A stretch of 12,461 nt of DNA, from assembly GCA_045121195.1 (NCBI GenBank), contig JBGVFO010000003.1, forward strand, positions 1-12,461, given 5' to 3'. The number at the start of each line of letters is the position of its first letter. Position 1 is the first letter of the stretch. The DNA is from RGIG8775 sp045121195 (lineage in GTDB: Bacteria > Bacillota > Clostridia > Oscillospirales > CAG-272). The translations under genes and the position numbers were made by a program. Under the pieces are notes generated by a model. That model had not been told where the DNA came from. It ran no database searches and saw only the letters and a program-made list of their open reading frames with translations. Shown piece after piece: positions 1 through 5,642 of the stretch.

Positions 1-348
1 TTCCTTTTTACTCGTTCACCACGATGGGGGATCGGTTTCTTTTTTCTTTTCGAAATGATAAATTGATGTTTATCGGTGTGTTCGCAGTGACGTTGCAAGG
101 CCTCTCCAAGAATGGGAGAGGCTCCCGCGAAGCGGGTGGTGAGGTTGCGCCTTTTTATGTTGCAAAATGGCACGGTGCCGTACATTGGTACAACTTCCGC
201 AACCTCATCCGTCGCCTTCGGCGCCACCTTCTCCCATTCTTGGAGAGGCCTTGCAACGTCACTGCGAACACACCGATAAACATCAATTTATCATTTCGAA
301 AAGAAAAAAGAAACCGATCCCCCATCGTGGTGAACGAGTAAAAAGGAA
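1..348. repeat. Large palindromic (foldback) repeat element, left end possibly beyond the window
   Basis: Bases 1-119 are the exact reverse complement of 230-348 (position i pairs with 349-i). The 110-base centre is also roughly symmetrical: GAGGTTGCG at 141-149 faces CGCAACCTC at 198-206, and GGCACGGTGCC at 169-179 is itself a dyad. The centre contains small hairpins such as CCCGC-GAA-GCGGG and CGCC-TTC-GGCG, a style seen in intergenic repeats of gut Clostridia. Because base 1 is already paired, the left arm may continue outside the window. Open frames in it encode the same peptide on both strands and are not genes. The arms contain AAATTGATGTTTATCGG, close to the end of the adjacent 171-bp element (AAATTGATGTTTGTCGG). 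An assembly foldback cannot be excluded, but the diverged yet symmetrical centre argues for a real element. Confidence 0.8.
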
Positions 349-518
349 AATTTTGATTGATCGGTGAGTTTGCATATACGAAAAGGTAACGCACAAACCC
401 GTAGGGGCGAACATAGATCGCCCGTTCGTTGGGTAATTGTCGTTCATGGCGGGCGACCAATGGTCGCCCCTACAAACCATCAATTTCGTTTTACAAACTC
501 CCCGACAAACATCAATTT
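348..518. repeat. 171-bp MITE-like element, copy 1
   Basis: This stretch matches 2511-2681 with six mismatches and no gaps. Its ends are imperfect inverted repeats: TTGATTGATCGGTGAGTTTG at the left resembles the reverse complement of the right end, TTGATGTTTGTCGGGGAGTTTG less its last bases. The core begins GTAGGGGCGA (401-410) and ends TCGCCCCTAC (464-473), and holds two short hairpins, GGGCGA..TCGCCC at about 405-423 and GGGCGACC-AAT-GGTCGCCC at 451-469. It encodes no protein. It abuts the palindromic element on its left, sharing the boundary base. No transposase is present in the window, so any mobility would have to be in trans. Confidence 0.8.
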
Positions 519-559
519 ACCATTCCAATTTAATTTTACGGGTGCGCTCACCGTGCAAA

Positions 560-700
560 ACGGCGGCACACAAATCGGTAGGGGGCGGCGCCTACGATGA
601 CCCGCAACGAACGGATTTTGCCTGACAAACGGGAAAAAGCTCTCTTCCAACAAGTAATTCATTTTGTTCGGCGGTTCTCCCCCCCGATAGGCATCAATTA
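560..700. repeat. Probable decayed third copy of the MITE-like family
   Basis: The stretch GCACACAAATCGGTAGGGG (to 584) resembles the CGCACAAACCCGTAGGGG that opens the core of the two good copies. The end CTCCCCCCCGATAGGCATCAATT (677-699) resembles their right end, CTCCCCGACAAACATCAATTT. The middle does not align by eye. No coding region is supported between 519 and 700, so this weak repeat remnant is all that can be said of that stretch. Confidence 0.35.
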
Positions 701-701
701 T

Positions 702-737
702 AAAAAAACAGGAAGGCGGTTAAAATCGCTCTCCTGT
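702..737 (-). terminator. Rho-independent terminator of the XRE repressor gene
   Basis: The arms 708-718 and 727-737 (ACAGGAAGGCG facing CGCTCTCCTGT, two mismatches in 11) enclose an 8-base loop. On the minus strand the hairpin is followed by seven Ts (702-708 read in reverse). It lies about 70 bases past the repressor's stop. A short T run on the plus side (740-745) may let it work in both directions. Confidence 0.7.
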
Positions 738-804
738 CCTTTTTATTGCGGGTTTTGGCATTTGAGGAAGCTGTCGGCGGTTCGCTTTTGCGAAGCCACA
801 TCCG

Positions 805-1029
805 TTATGAAAAAATCTCATCATAGGATACGTTAAGGATCTCTTTTATCAGAATGACTTCGTCAATATAGAGATGTCTTTGACCCACCTCGATCTTTGC
901 CACTGCGCTTCGTGTAATATCGCACCCGCAAAGCTGCAATTTTGCCGCTAAAATCTCTTGTGTCATTCCAAGACGTTCGCGGATGCTACGAATATTTTTT
1001 CCTATTCGCTTTTCGACGGTATTGTTCAT
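805..1029 (-). CDS. XRE/Cro-CI family helix-turn-helix repressor, 74 aa
   Basis: A small single-domain DNA-binding protein. Residues 9-65 carry the XRE pattern: IGKNIRSIRERLGMTQEILA (9-28) as the first helices, a recognition-helix region around residues 38-50 (DITRSAVAKIEVGQR), and an ILNVSYDEIF tail typical of these domains. The start at 1029 is chosen because AAAGAGAG lies just upstream. A longer in-frame ATG at 1071 has no ribosome site. The gene is divergent from the zinc-ribbon membrane protein at 1166, and the 136-base gap holds a near-consensus plus-strand promoter overlapped by a dyad (1098-1117). The simplest inference is that this repressor controls that promoter, and perhaps its own. 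No phage or plasmid genes adjoin it. The family call is firm; the target is inferred. Confidence 0.88.
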   Translation of the reverse strand: MNNTVEKRIGKNIRSIRERLGMTQEILAAKLQLCGCDITRSAVAKIEVGQRHLYIDEVILIKEILNVSYDEIFS

Positions 1030-1064
1030 TATTTTCTCTCTTTGCACTAATTTTAGAAAATCTC

Positions 1065-1093
1065 TTGACATTATTATATCTGTGTGTTAGAAT
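1065..1093 (+). promoter_or_regulatory. Sigma-A promoter for the zinc-ribbon membrane protein
   Basis: A perfect -35 box TTGACA (1065-1070), a 17-base spacer and the -10 box TAGAAT (1088-1093) predict transcription starting near 1100. This is the best-matching promoter in the accessory block. On the opposite strand TATAAT-like bases around 1072-1078 could serve the repressor gene, so the two transcripts may overlap. Confidence 0.8.
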
Positions 1094-1097
1094 TATA

Positions 1098-1117
1098 TTG
1101 CACCCATATAGGTGCAA
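1098..1117. promoter_or_regulatory. Operator-like dyad at the transcription start
   Basis: TTGCACC (1098-1104) and GGTGCAA (1111-1117) form a perfect 7-bp inverted repeat around six bases. It sits just past the -10 box, over the predicted start of transcription, where a bound dimer would block initiation. Its size and position suit a dimeric XRE repressor such as the divergent gene at 805-1029. The link between the two is an inference. Confidence 0.6.
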
Positions 1118-1165
1118 GCATCTGTTATTTATGCATAGAGCGAATAAGCAAACGAGGAGAGAAAA

Positions 1166-1786
1166 ATGAGCCAAAAAATGACAACCTGTAAAGCATGTAA
1201 CAAGGAAATCGCAAAAAGCGCGAAAACGTGTCCGCATTGCGGCGCAAAGAACAAAAAGCCGATCTTTACCAAATGGTGGTTTTGGCTTATTGTTGTAGTC
1301 GTTATTGGAGTCGTTGCGGGCGCGGGAAGCGGATCGGATTCCAATACGGACAATTCGACCTCCGAGCAAGAAAAAAATAATGCAGCGGTGGGCGGTGTTG
1401 TTTCCGTATTTGACGGTGATTGTGGAATTCGTGCATCTGCCGAAATTGGCAATAATATGATTGGGTATCCCGAAATCACGATTACCATGACAAACACTAC
1501 CGAAAAAGAAATCGCAGCGGTTAAGTTCTACGCTGTTCCGTATGATGTTTACGGAGACGAGATCAAGGGGTGGACAACGCAAGAGCGGCTGTATACTGAC
1601 GAGCCGATTGAGGCGGGAAAAACCAAGACGATCTCCTACTCTCTGATAGAGGATTCTGTGAAAACGGTTAAATTATACGTATATAGCGTTTATTTTGCTG
1701 ACGGAACCGAATGGGGAAATAAGGACGCAACGGTAACAAAAATTTTAGCGGAAGCCCCCACTATTGAGGTTACGATCAAAAAATAA
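1166..1786 (+). CDS. Zinc-ribbon, single-pass membrane protein with an extracytoplasmic domain, 206 aa
   Basis: The N-terminus has a rubredoxin-like zinc ribbon, Cys8-x2-Cys11 and Cys22-x2-Cys25 (CPHCG). A hydrophobic segment follows at about residues 37-55 (WWFWLIVVVVIGVVAG), then a Ser/Thr/Asn/Asp-rich linker (54-75). The C-terminal domain, about 78-206, looks beta-rich, with alternating patterns such as PEITITMTNTTEKEI and KTVKLYVYSVYFADG. The likely arrangement is ribbon inside the cell and domain outside. Such proteins are common and mostly uncharacterised in Clostridia; the outer domain resembles small immunoglobulin-like or DUF-type domains, but no exact family can be named. The start is supported by GAGGAG 7 bases upstream. 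It has its own strong promoter and operator and ends at the terminator at 1806-1834. Confidence 0.85.
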   Translation: MSQKMTTCKACNKEIAKSAKTCPHCGAKNKKPIFTKWWFWLIVVVVIGVVAGAGSGSDSNTDNSTSEQEKNNAAVGGVVSVFDGDCGIRASAEIGNNMIGYPEITITMTNTTEKEIAAVKFYAVPYDVYGDEIKGWTTQERLYTDEPIEAGKTKTISYSLIEDSVKTVKLYVYSVYFADGTEWGNKDATVTKILAEAPTIEVTIKK

Positions 1787-1805
1787 TTTGATTGGTGCTA
1801 TAACG

Positions 1806-1834
1806 AAAGCCGACGGCATTTTGCCGTCGGCTTT
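1806..1834. terminator. Bidirectional terminator between convergent genes
   Basis: A perfect 13-bp stem, AAAGCCGACGGCA with TGCCGTCGGCTTT, encloses a three-base loop. It is followed by CTTCTT on the plus side and starts four bases past the stop codon of the minus-strand gene. It can serve both the zinc-ribbon protein gene and the ribbon-helix-helix gene. T runs are short, so efficiency is uncertain. Confidence 0.75.
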
Positions 1835-1838
1835 CTTC

Positions 1839-2009
1839 TTATTTGGTTCCGATGTGGATCTCGCCGTGCTTTTCCTCGTATTTTTCGATGGCGTCGCGGA
1901 TGAGGATCAGGATCTGACTGTTGGCGCTTCGTCCCTCATAATCGGCAACCACGTGGAGCTTGTCAAGCATGGTCTGGTCAATGCGGATGGATAAACTTTT
2001 TGTAGCCAT
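1839..2009 (-). CDS. Small ribbon-helix-helix (Arc/CopG-type) protein, 56 aa
   Basis: The protein starts MATKSLSIRIDQTMLDKL, with a short beta strand of alternating residues (SLSIRID) followed by two helices (about 13-23 and 28-44), the layout of MetJ/Arc/CopG DNA-binding dimers. The usual G-x-S/T-x-S/N turn appears as YEGRSANSQIL. The start at 2009 is chosen because GAGG lies about 8 bases upstream; a longer frame from 2024 lacks a ribosome site. Proteins like this are often antitoxins or autorepressors, but no toxin gene adjoins it: the convergent neighbour is a membrane protein and the divergent one a SLOG protein. It may regulate the 2010-2118 gap. The fold call is good; the role is unknown. 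Confidence 0.75.
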   Translation of the reverse strand: MATKSLSIRIDQTMLDKLHVVADYEGRSANSQILILIRDAIEKYEEKHGEIHIGTK

Positions 2010-2059
2010 AAAACAACCTCGCAATCAATACATTGTATGTTTATTTTATGCCCGTTTTG

Positions 2060-2068
2060 TGGTATAAT
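2060..2068 (+). promoter_or_regulatory. Extended -10 promoter for the SLOG gene
   Basis: TGG-TATAAT forms an extended -10 element with a perfect -10 box at 2063-2068, about 50 bases before the start codon. No good -35 box is found at the right distance, as expected for extended -10 promoters. It lies between the divergent ribbon-helix-helix and SLOG genes, so it could be under control of the former. Confidence 0.6.
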
Positions 2069-2118
2069 GTGTTAAATGGAATTATAATATATCTAAAATG
2101 TATCCAAATGAGGTGTCT

Positions 2119-2493
2119 ATGAAGGTTGCTGTGATTGGATCAAGGGGACTTGAGGTTGATGCGCTTGAACAATATTTGCCGCCGGGCGTAAGCGAACTGA
2201 TATCGGGCGGCGCGAAGGGAATTGACGCCTGCGCGCGGCGGTACGCCGAGGAGAAGGGGATTCCGCTCACCGAAATTTTGCCGCAGTACGGGCGTTACGG
2301 ACGGGGCGCGCCTCACCGACGGAACGCGGAGATCGTGGCGCGGGCGGAGACGGTGGTCGCCTTTTGGGACGGGTGTTCGCGCGGAACGGAATCTGTGATC
2401 GCGCTTTGCAGAAAGACGGGCAAGGCTGTTCTGGTGTTCCTCGCAAACGGGGACGGCACCTTTTCGCGGCGTGACGCGGCAGGTACCGAATAA
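2119..2493 (+). CDS. SLOG-superfamily (DUF2493/YspA-like) Rossmann protein, 124 aa
   Basis: The sequence opens MKVAVIGSRG with a hydrophobic strand and a GSR loop, then has ISGGAKGID (28-36), PHRRNAEIV (66-74) and AFWDGCSRGTESVI (81-94). These are the hallmarks of the SLOG/DprA-like Rossmann fold that binds nucleotides or nucleotide-like ligands. The ligand here is unknown. ATG 2119 is chosen over the ATG at 2098 because GAGGTG lies 5 bases before it. The gene is monocistronic, divergent from the ribbon-helix-helix gene, and stops 17 bases before the second MITE-like copy. The last dozen residues (FSRRDAAGTE) look unstructured. SLOG proteins of this small type are widespread, in phages and anti-phage settings as well as in ordinary genomes, so the context does not fix a role. 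Confidence 0.8.
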   Translation: MKVAVIGSRGLEVDALEQYLPPGVSELISGGAKGIDACARRYAEEKGIPLTEILPQYGRYGRGAPHRRNAEIVARAETVVAFWDGCSRGTESVIALCRKTGKAVLVFLANGDGTFSRRDAAGTE

Positions 2494-2510
2494 AATCAAT
2501 GGAGCGGTTC

Positions 2511-2681
2511 AAATTTTGATTGATCGGTGAGTTTGCATATACGAAAAGGTAACGCACAAACCCGTAGGGGCGATCATTGATCGCCCGTTAGTTGGGTAAT
2601 TGTCGTTCATGGCGGGCGAACACTGTTCGCCCCTACAAACCATCAATTTCGTTTTACAAACTCCCCGACAAACATCAATTT
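2511..2681. repeat. 171-bp MITE-like element, copy 2
   Basis: Same orientation and length as 348-518, with six substitutions and no gaps. Core ends are GTAGGGGCGA (2564-2573) and TCGCCCCTAC (2627-2636). Five of the six changes fall in the tips of the two internal hairpins. Here they read GGGCGATCA-T-TGATCGCCC and GGGCGAACA-C-TGTTCGCCC, so pairing is kept or improved. The copy lies between the convergent SLOG and DUF378 genes and interrupts no frame. Copies 1 and 2 bracket the 2-kb accessory block. Confidence 0.85.
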
Positions 2682-2735
2682 CCCGTTCTCCACTTTTCGT
2701 TTTCAACTGCGCACAAGCGCGCCATCTTCCCCACG

Positions 2736-2757
2736 AAAAAAGCCCCCTTGCGGGGGC
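2736..2757 (-). terminator. Rho-independent terminator of the DUF378 gene
   Basis: GCCCCC (2742-2747) and GGGGGC (2752-2757) form a 6-bp GC stem with a four-base loop. Read on the minus strand it is followed by six Ts (bases 2736-2741), about 20 bases past the stop codon at 2777. Confidence 0.85.
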
Positions 2758-2776
2758 AGGAGGGAAATCAAAAGGG

Positions 2777-2992
2777 TCAATGACCGATTTCTTCAATATT
2801 TTCTCTGGCGCGGAAGATCAGCGAGATGCACCAGATGCCCGCCAGCGCCACTACCGTATAGACGATTCGGCTGACGACCGCATCCTGACCGCCGAAGAGC
2901 CACGCGACCACGTCAAACTTAAAAAGCCCGACGCTGCCCCAGTTGAGCGCACCGATCACCGTCAGGATCAGCGCAATTCTGTCCATCAACAT
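2777..2992 (-). CDS. DUF378-family small membrane protein, 71 aa
   Basis: Two hydrophobic helices, about residues 5-25 and 43-61, carry the DUF378 signature: IGALNWGSVGLFKFDVVAWL, then FGGQ before the second helix. The tail (RARENIEEIGH) is charged. The family is common in Firmicutes and has no known function. The start at 2992 (MLMDRI) is chosen because AAAGGAG lies seven bases upstream; the longer frame from 3079 has no such site and its extra residues do not look conserved. It is transcribed alone on the minus strand, divergent from the exonuclease gene. A weak promoter (TTGGCA, 17 bases, TTACAT) may lie in the 2993-3213 gap. Confidence 0.85.
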   Translation of the reverse strand: MLMDRIALILTVIGALNWGSVGLFKFDVVAWLFGGQDAVVSRIVYTVVALAGIWCISLIFRARENIEEIGH

Positions 2993-3149
2993 ATAGAAAC
3001 TCCTTTCTCCCCGCGGGCGATGCCCCGGTCGGGATGTTGCGGTCCATCGAAAATGCGACCGTTCGCTATTAGTTTTCACAGATTTTCCGTTTCTATGTAA
3101 CGTAAGGGCAGGAATTTTGCCAAAAAAGCGGAATTCTTTTACAAAACAG

Positions 3150-3178
3150 TTGAATATTTTTTTGTTTTGTGATATACT
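3150..3178 (+). promoter_or_regulatory. Sigma-A promoter for the exonuclease gene
   Basis: TTGAAT (3150-3155), a 17-base spacer and TATACT (3173-3178) predict a transcript starting near 3185. This lies downstream of the ATG at 3169, which rules that ATG out as the start of the following gene. Confidence 0.75.
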
Positions 3179-3213
3179 GGTTTGTATGTTATGTTAAAAA
3201 TTCGGAGGGAACC

Positions 3214-4305
3214 TTGAAAACAACCCTGAAATTGCGCTCGGGCGTGACCATTTCCTGTATCGACGAAGCAACCGCCGCCAAGAAGCGGTATCTGTCGCGC
3301 AGCGAGCTTGACCTATTGCATCTGATGCCCTCGGGCGACCCCGTGGCATTTACCAATAATGAGGACGGAAGCGTCAAATATTTCTTCGATTCCGAGCACG
3401 TGGCAGAGGCACCTGCCGAGTATTGGTACCAGGCAGAAACGGGAAAGAAGGAAAAGCAGGAGAGCTTCCTGCTGGAAAGCGGAACATCTGTTCCAAGAAT
3501 GAATACCCGCCGTGCCGCGTCGCGTGGCTTTTACACCAAGGAGCGACTGGAGCAAATGAACTATGAAACGGTGGAGGAGCCGGTTGGCTACACCATCCGT
3601 GACGGCGAACGGGTGTTCTTTTATGACAAGCACACCGCCACCCGCCTACCCTTAATGTGCGTCAAGTGCGGCAAGGATATTCGGTTCCGCCGCAAGCTGT
3701 GCGAAAAGTGCTACGAGGAGGATCTGGTGGTCCGCCGCGCCCTTGGCGACGAGCATCGCGGCGCCGAATACCATATGAAGCGGGAGCGCGTACTCTTCTT
3801 CGACCTGGAGCTGACCGGCTTCTACGAGCGGGACGAGATCATTTCGGTTTCGGTGATGAACGGACACGGTGAAACGGTGATGGACACCTTCGTCAAGCCC
3901 GTGCGTACCAAAAAATGGAAAAAGACCGAAAAGATCCACGGCATCACCCCCGAGATGGTGAAGGATTCGCCCACGCTTGAGGAGCTGATCCCCAATATCA
4001 AACAAATGTTCGATAATGCCGACGCCATCATCGCCTACGGCGTGTCTACCGACTTCAGCCACATCAAACGGATATACGAAACCGAGGAGGAGCGGGAGAT
4101 CCTGCACAGCAAGATCTGCTGCTGTGCCAACGAGTTCGTTCGCTACGTCCACGAGCACCGTCCCGACGTGGTGCACGCCTCGCTGACCGACGCTATGGAG
4201 TGCCTTGGCATCGCATGGGACGGAATTCCCCACTCGTCTATGGCGGATACCGTGGCATGCAAGAAGGTCTGGGAGCGTCTGTTCCCCAATTACTACGAAA
4301 ACTGA
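3214..4305 (+). CDS. Zinc-ribbon DEDDh-type 3'-5' exonuclease, 363 aa
   Basis: The C-terminal half (about residues 190-363) is a DnaQ/RNase T-like DEDDh exonuclease. It has motif I FDLELTG (Asp197, Glu199), the HGITPEMV loop, motif II with Asp280 in AYGVSTDFSHI, and motif III H-x4-D (HSSMAD, His340 and Asp345). It should remove nucleotides from 3' ends using two metal ions; the substrate, DNA or RNA, is not evident. Just before it a zinc ribbon is seen at Cys149-x2-Cys152 and Cys163-x2-Cys166. Residues 1-140 are not recognised and contain DSEHVAEAPAEYWYQ and a basic stretch. The TTG start at 3214 is chosen for GGAGG five bases upstream and because the promoter's start site lies past the earlier ATG. 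It heads the plus-strand run and ends 98 bases before thiI. Confidence 0.8.
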   Translation: MKTTLKLRSGVTISCIDEATAAKKRYLSRSELDLLHLMPSGDPVAFTNNEDGSVKYFFDSEHVAEAPAEYWYQAETGKKEKQESFLLESGTSVPRMNTRRAASRGFYTKERLEQMNYETVEEPVGYTIRDGERVFFYDKHTATRLPLMCVKCGKDIRFRRKLCEKCYEEDLVVRRALGDEHRGAEYHMKRERVLFFDLELTGFYERDEIISVSVMNGHGETVMDTFVKPVRTKKWKKTEKIHGITPEMVKDSPTLEELIPNIKQMFDNADAIIAYGVSTDFSHIKRIYETEEEREILHSKICCCANEFVRYVHEHRPDVVHASLTDAMECLGIAWDGIPHSSMADTVACKKVWERLFPNYYEN

Positions 4306-4403
4306 ACATAAGAGCAAGGGAGCGCTGTCTCGAGTGGTCCACCTTCGGGCGGCGAATTTCGGGTGCGCCCCTTCCCTTTTTATCCGAAAGGAGTTTATTC
4401 TAT

Positions 4404-5585
4404 ATGAAGGAAATTTTACTTTGCAAATACGGCGAGATCGTGCTGAAGGGCGCCAATCGCAAGTATTTTGAGGACATTTTGTGCCGTGAGCTTCGCCATC
4501 GCGCCAAGCCCTTAGGCGATTTTGAGATCTACCGCGCCCAGAGCACCATTTATATCGAGCCCAAGGACGAGTTCTGCGATATGGACGCTATGTTTGAGGC
4601 GGCGCGCAAGGTGTTCGGTATTATCGCCATTGCCCGCGCGGCGGTGGCGCCCAAGAGCTTTGACGACATCAAGGAAATGGTGAAGCGCTATATTCCCCGC
4701 TTCCTTGAGGAAAAAAAGACCTTCAAGGTGGAGGCGAAACGCTCCGACAAGAGCTTTCCCATGGATTCTATGGCGATTTCACGTGAAATCGGCGGTGTGA
4801 TCCTGGAAACGGTTCGCGGTATTAAGGTGGACGTCCACAATCCCGAGGTCACCGTGGTGGTGGAGATCCGCGAGTTCGGCGCCTATATCCACGCGGGACG
4901 CTTCAAGGCGGCGGGCGGTATGCCCATCGGCACCAACGGACGGGCAATGCTTCTGCTTTCGGGCGGCATCGATTCCCCCGTAGCGGGCTATATGGTCGCC
5001 AAGCGCGGCGTCAAGCTGGAGGCGGTGCATTTTGAATCCTTCCCCTACACCAGCGAGCGCGCGCGGGAAAAGGTTCTGGAGCTGGCGAGCATCGTTGCCG
5101 AGTACGCGGGCGACATCAACGTTCACGTGGTGTCCCTGACCAAGATCCAAGAGGAGCTGGCCAAGCATTGCGAGGAGGATTACTTCACCCTGCTTCTTCG
5201 CCGTTATATGATGCGGATCGCCTCTCGCGTGGCACACGATCGGGATTGCGGCGCCCTGGTTACGGGCGAAAGCATCGGTCAGGTGGCGAGCCAGACCATG
5301 CCTGCCATCGGCGTCACCGACATTATGGCAGATCTTCCCGTCTTCCGCCCCTGCATCGGACTGGACAAGGAGGAAATCGTGCAAATCGCGCGAAAGATCG
5401 ACACCTTTGAAACCTCCATTCTCCCGTATGAGGACTGCTGCACCGTGTTCACGCCCCGCCATCCGAGGACTCGTCCCGAGCTTGCTAAGGTAGAAGCTGA
5501 GGAGCGCAAGCTACCCTTTGAGGCGCTTGTGGAGGAGGCGCTTGCCACCCGTTACACCTATCACGTAACCCCTCGCAATCAATAA
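4404..5585 (+). CDS. thiI: ThiI, tRNA uridine 4-sulfurtransferase, 393 aa
   Basis: ThiI adenylates U8 of tRNA and transfers sulfur to make 4-thiouridine; in many bacteria it also supplies sulfur for thiamine. The order is as expected: an N-terminal ferredoxin-like region beginning MKEILLCKYGEIVLKG, a THUMP domain (about 60-165), and a PP-loop ATPase domain with the signature LLSGGIDSP (184-192). The motif YEDCCTVFTPRHPRTRP (342-358) holds the reactive cysteine region. There is no C-terminal rhodanese domain, as is usual in Firmicutes, so sulfur must come through a partner such as a dedicated cysteine desulfurase. AAAGGAG 10 bases upstream supports the start at 4404; the frame is open further upstream only by chance, overlapping the exonuclease gene. 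A parS-like palindrome lies in frame at codons 124-129. Confidence 0.95.
   Translation: MKEILLCKYGEIVLKGANRKYFEDILCRELRHRAKPLGDFEIYRAQSTIYIEPKDEFCDMDAMFEAARKVFGIIAIARAAVAPKSFDDIKEMVKRYIPRFLEEKKTFKVEAKRSDKSFPMDSMAISREIGGVILETVRGIKVDVHNPEVTVVVEIREFGAYIHAGRFKAAGGMPIGTNGRAMLLLSGGIDSPVAGYMVAKRGVKLEAVHFESFPYTSERAREKVLELASIVAEYAGDINVHVVSLTKIQEELAKHCEEDYFTLLLRRYMMRIASRVAHDRDCGALVTGESIGQVASQTMPAIGVTDIMADLPVFRPCIGLDKEEIVQIARKIDTFETSILPYEDCCTVFTPRHPRTRPELAKVEAEERKLPFEALVEEALATRYTYHVTPRNQ
4775..4790. promoter_or_regulatory. parS/NBS-like hybrid palindrome inside thiI
   Basis: GATTTCACGTGAAATC is a perfect 16-bp palindrome. It keeps the central TTTCACGTGAAA of parS but has A and T where parS has G and C (ATTTC..GAAAT instead of GTTTC..GAAAC). 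Those outer bases are the ones found in the Bacillus Noc site ATTTCCCGGGAAAT. It encodes Ile-Ser-Arg-Glu-Ile in ThiI using TCA for serine, a codon rare elsewhere in this gene. Binding is not shown; chance is possible. Confidence 0.45.
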
Positions 5586-5594
5586 AATTCGACG

Positions 5595-5610
5595 TGTTTC
5601 ACGTGAAACA
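5595..5610. promoter_or_regulatory. parS site 1 (thiI/rsmG gap)
   Basis: An exact TGTTTCACGTGAAACA, extended to a 20-bp palindrome by flanking CG on both sides. It lies between the thiI stop and the rsmG ribosome site. ParB (Spo0J) binds such sites. Confidence 0.95.
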
Positions 5611-5642
5611 CGACAGAAATGACACCAAAAGAGGAGCATTTG

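Noticed and set aside
24..460. Overlapping open frames on both strands giving the same peptide
   Set aside because: They are produced by the palindrome: the arms are reverse complements, so both strands read alike. No ribosome site or family match.
1839..2009. Toxin-antitoxin pair with the ribbon-helix-helix protein as antitoxin
   Set aside because: No toxin-like frame adjoins it on the same strand; the space downstream is a terminator followed by a convergent gene.
3169..3213. Start of the exonuclease at ATG 3169
   Set aside because: That ATG precedes the predicted transcription start and has no ribosome site, whereas TTG 3214 has GGAGG five bases upstream.
4306..4403. Regulatory RNA or T-box leader before thiI
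   Set aside because: A GC-rich stretch with a weak GGGCG/CGCCC stem is present, but there is no T-box sequence (AGGGTGGNACCGCG), no clear terminator, and no other known riboswitch pattern.
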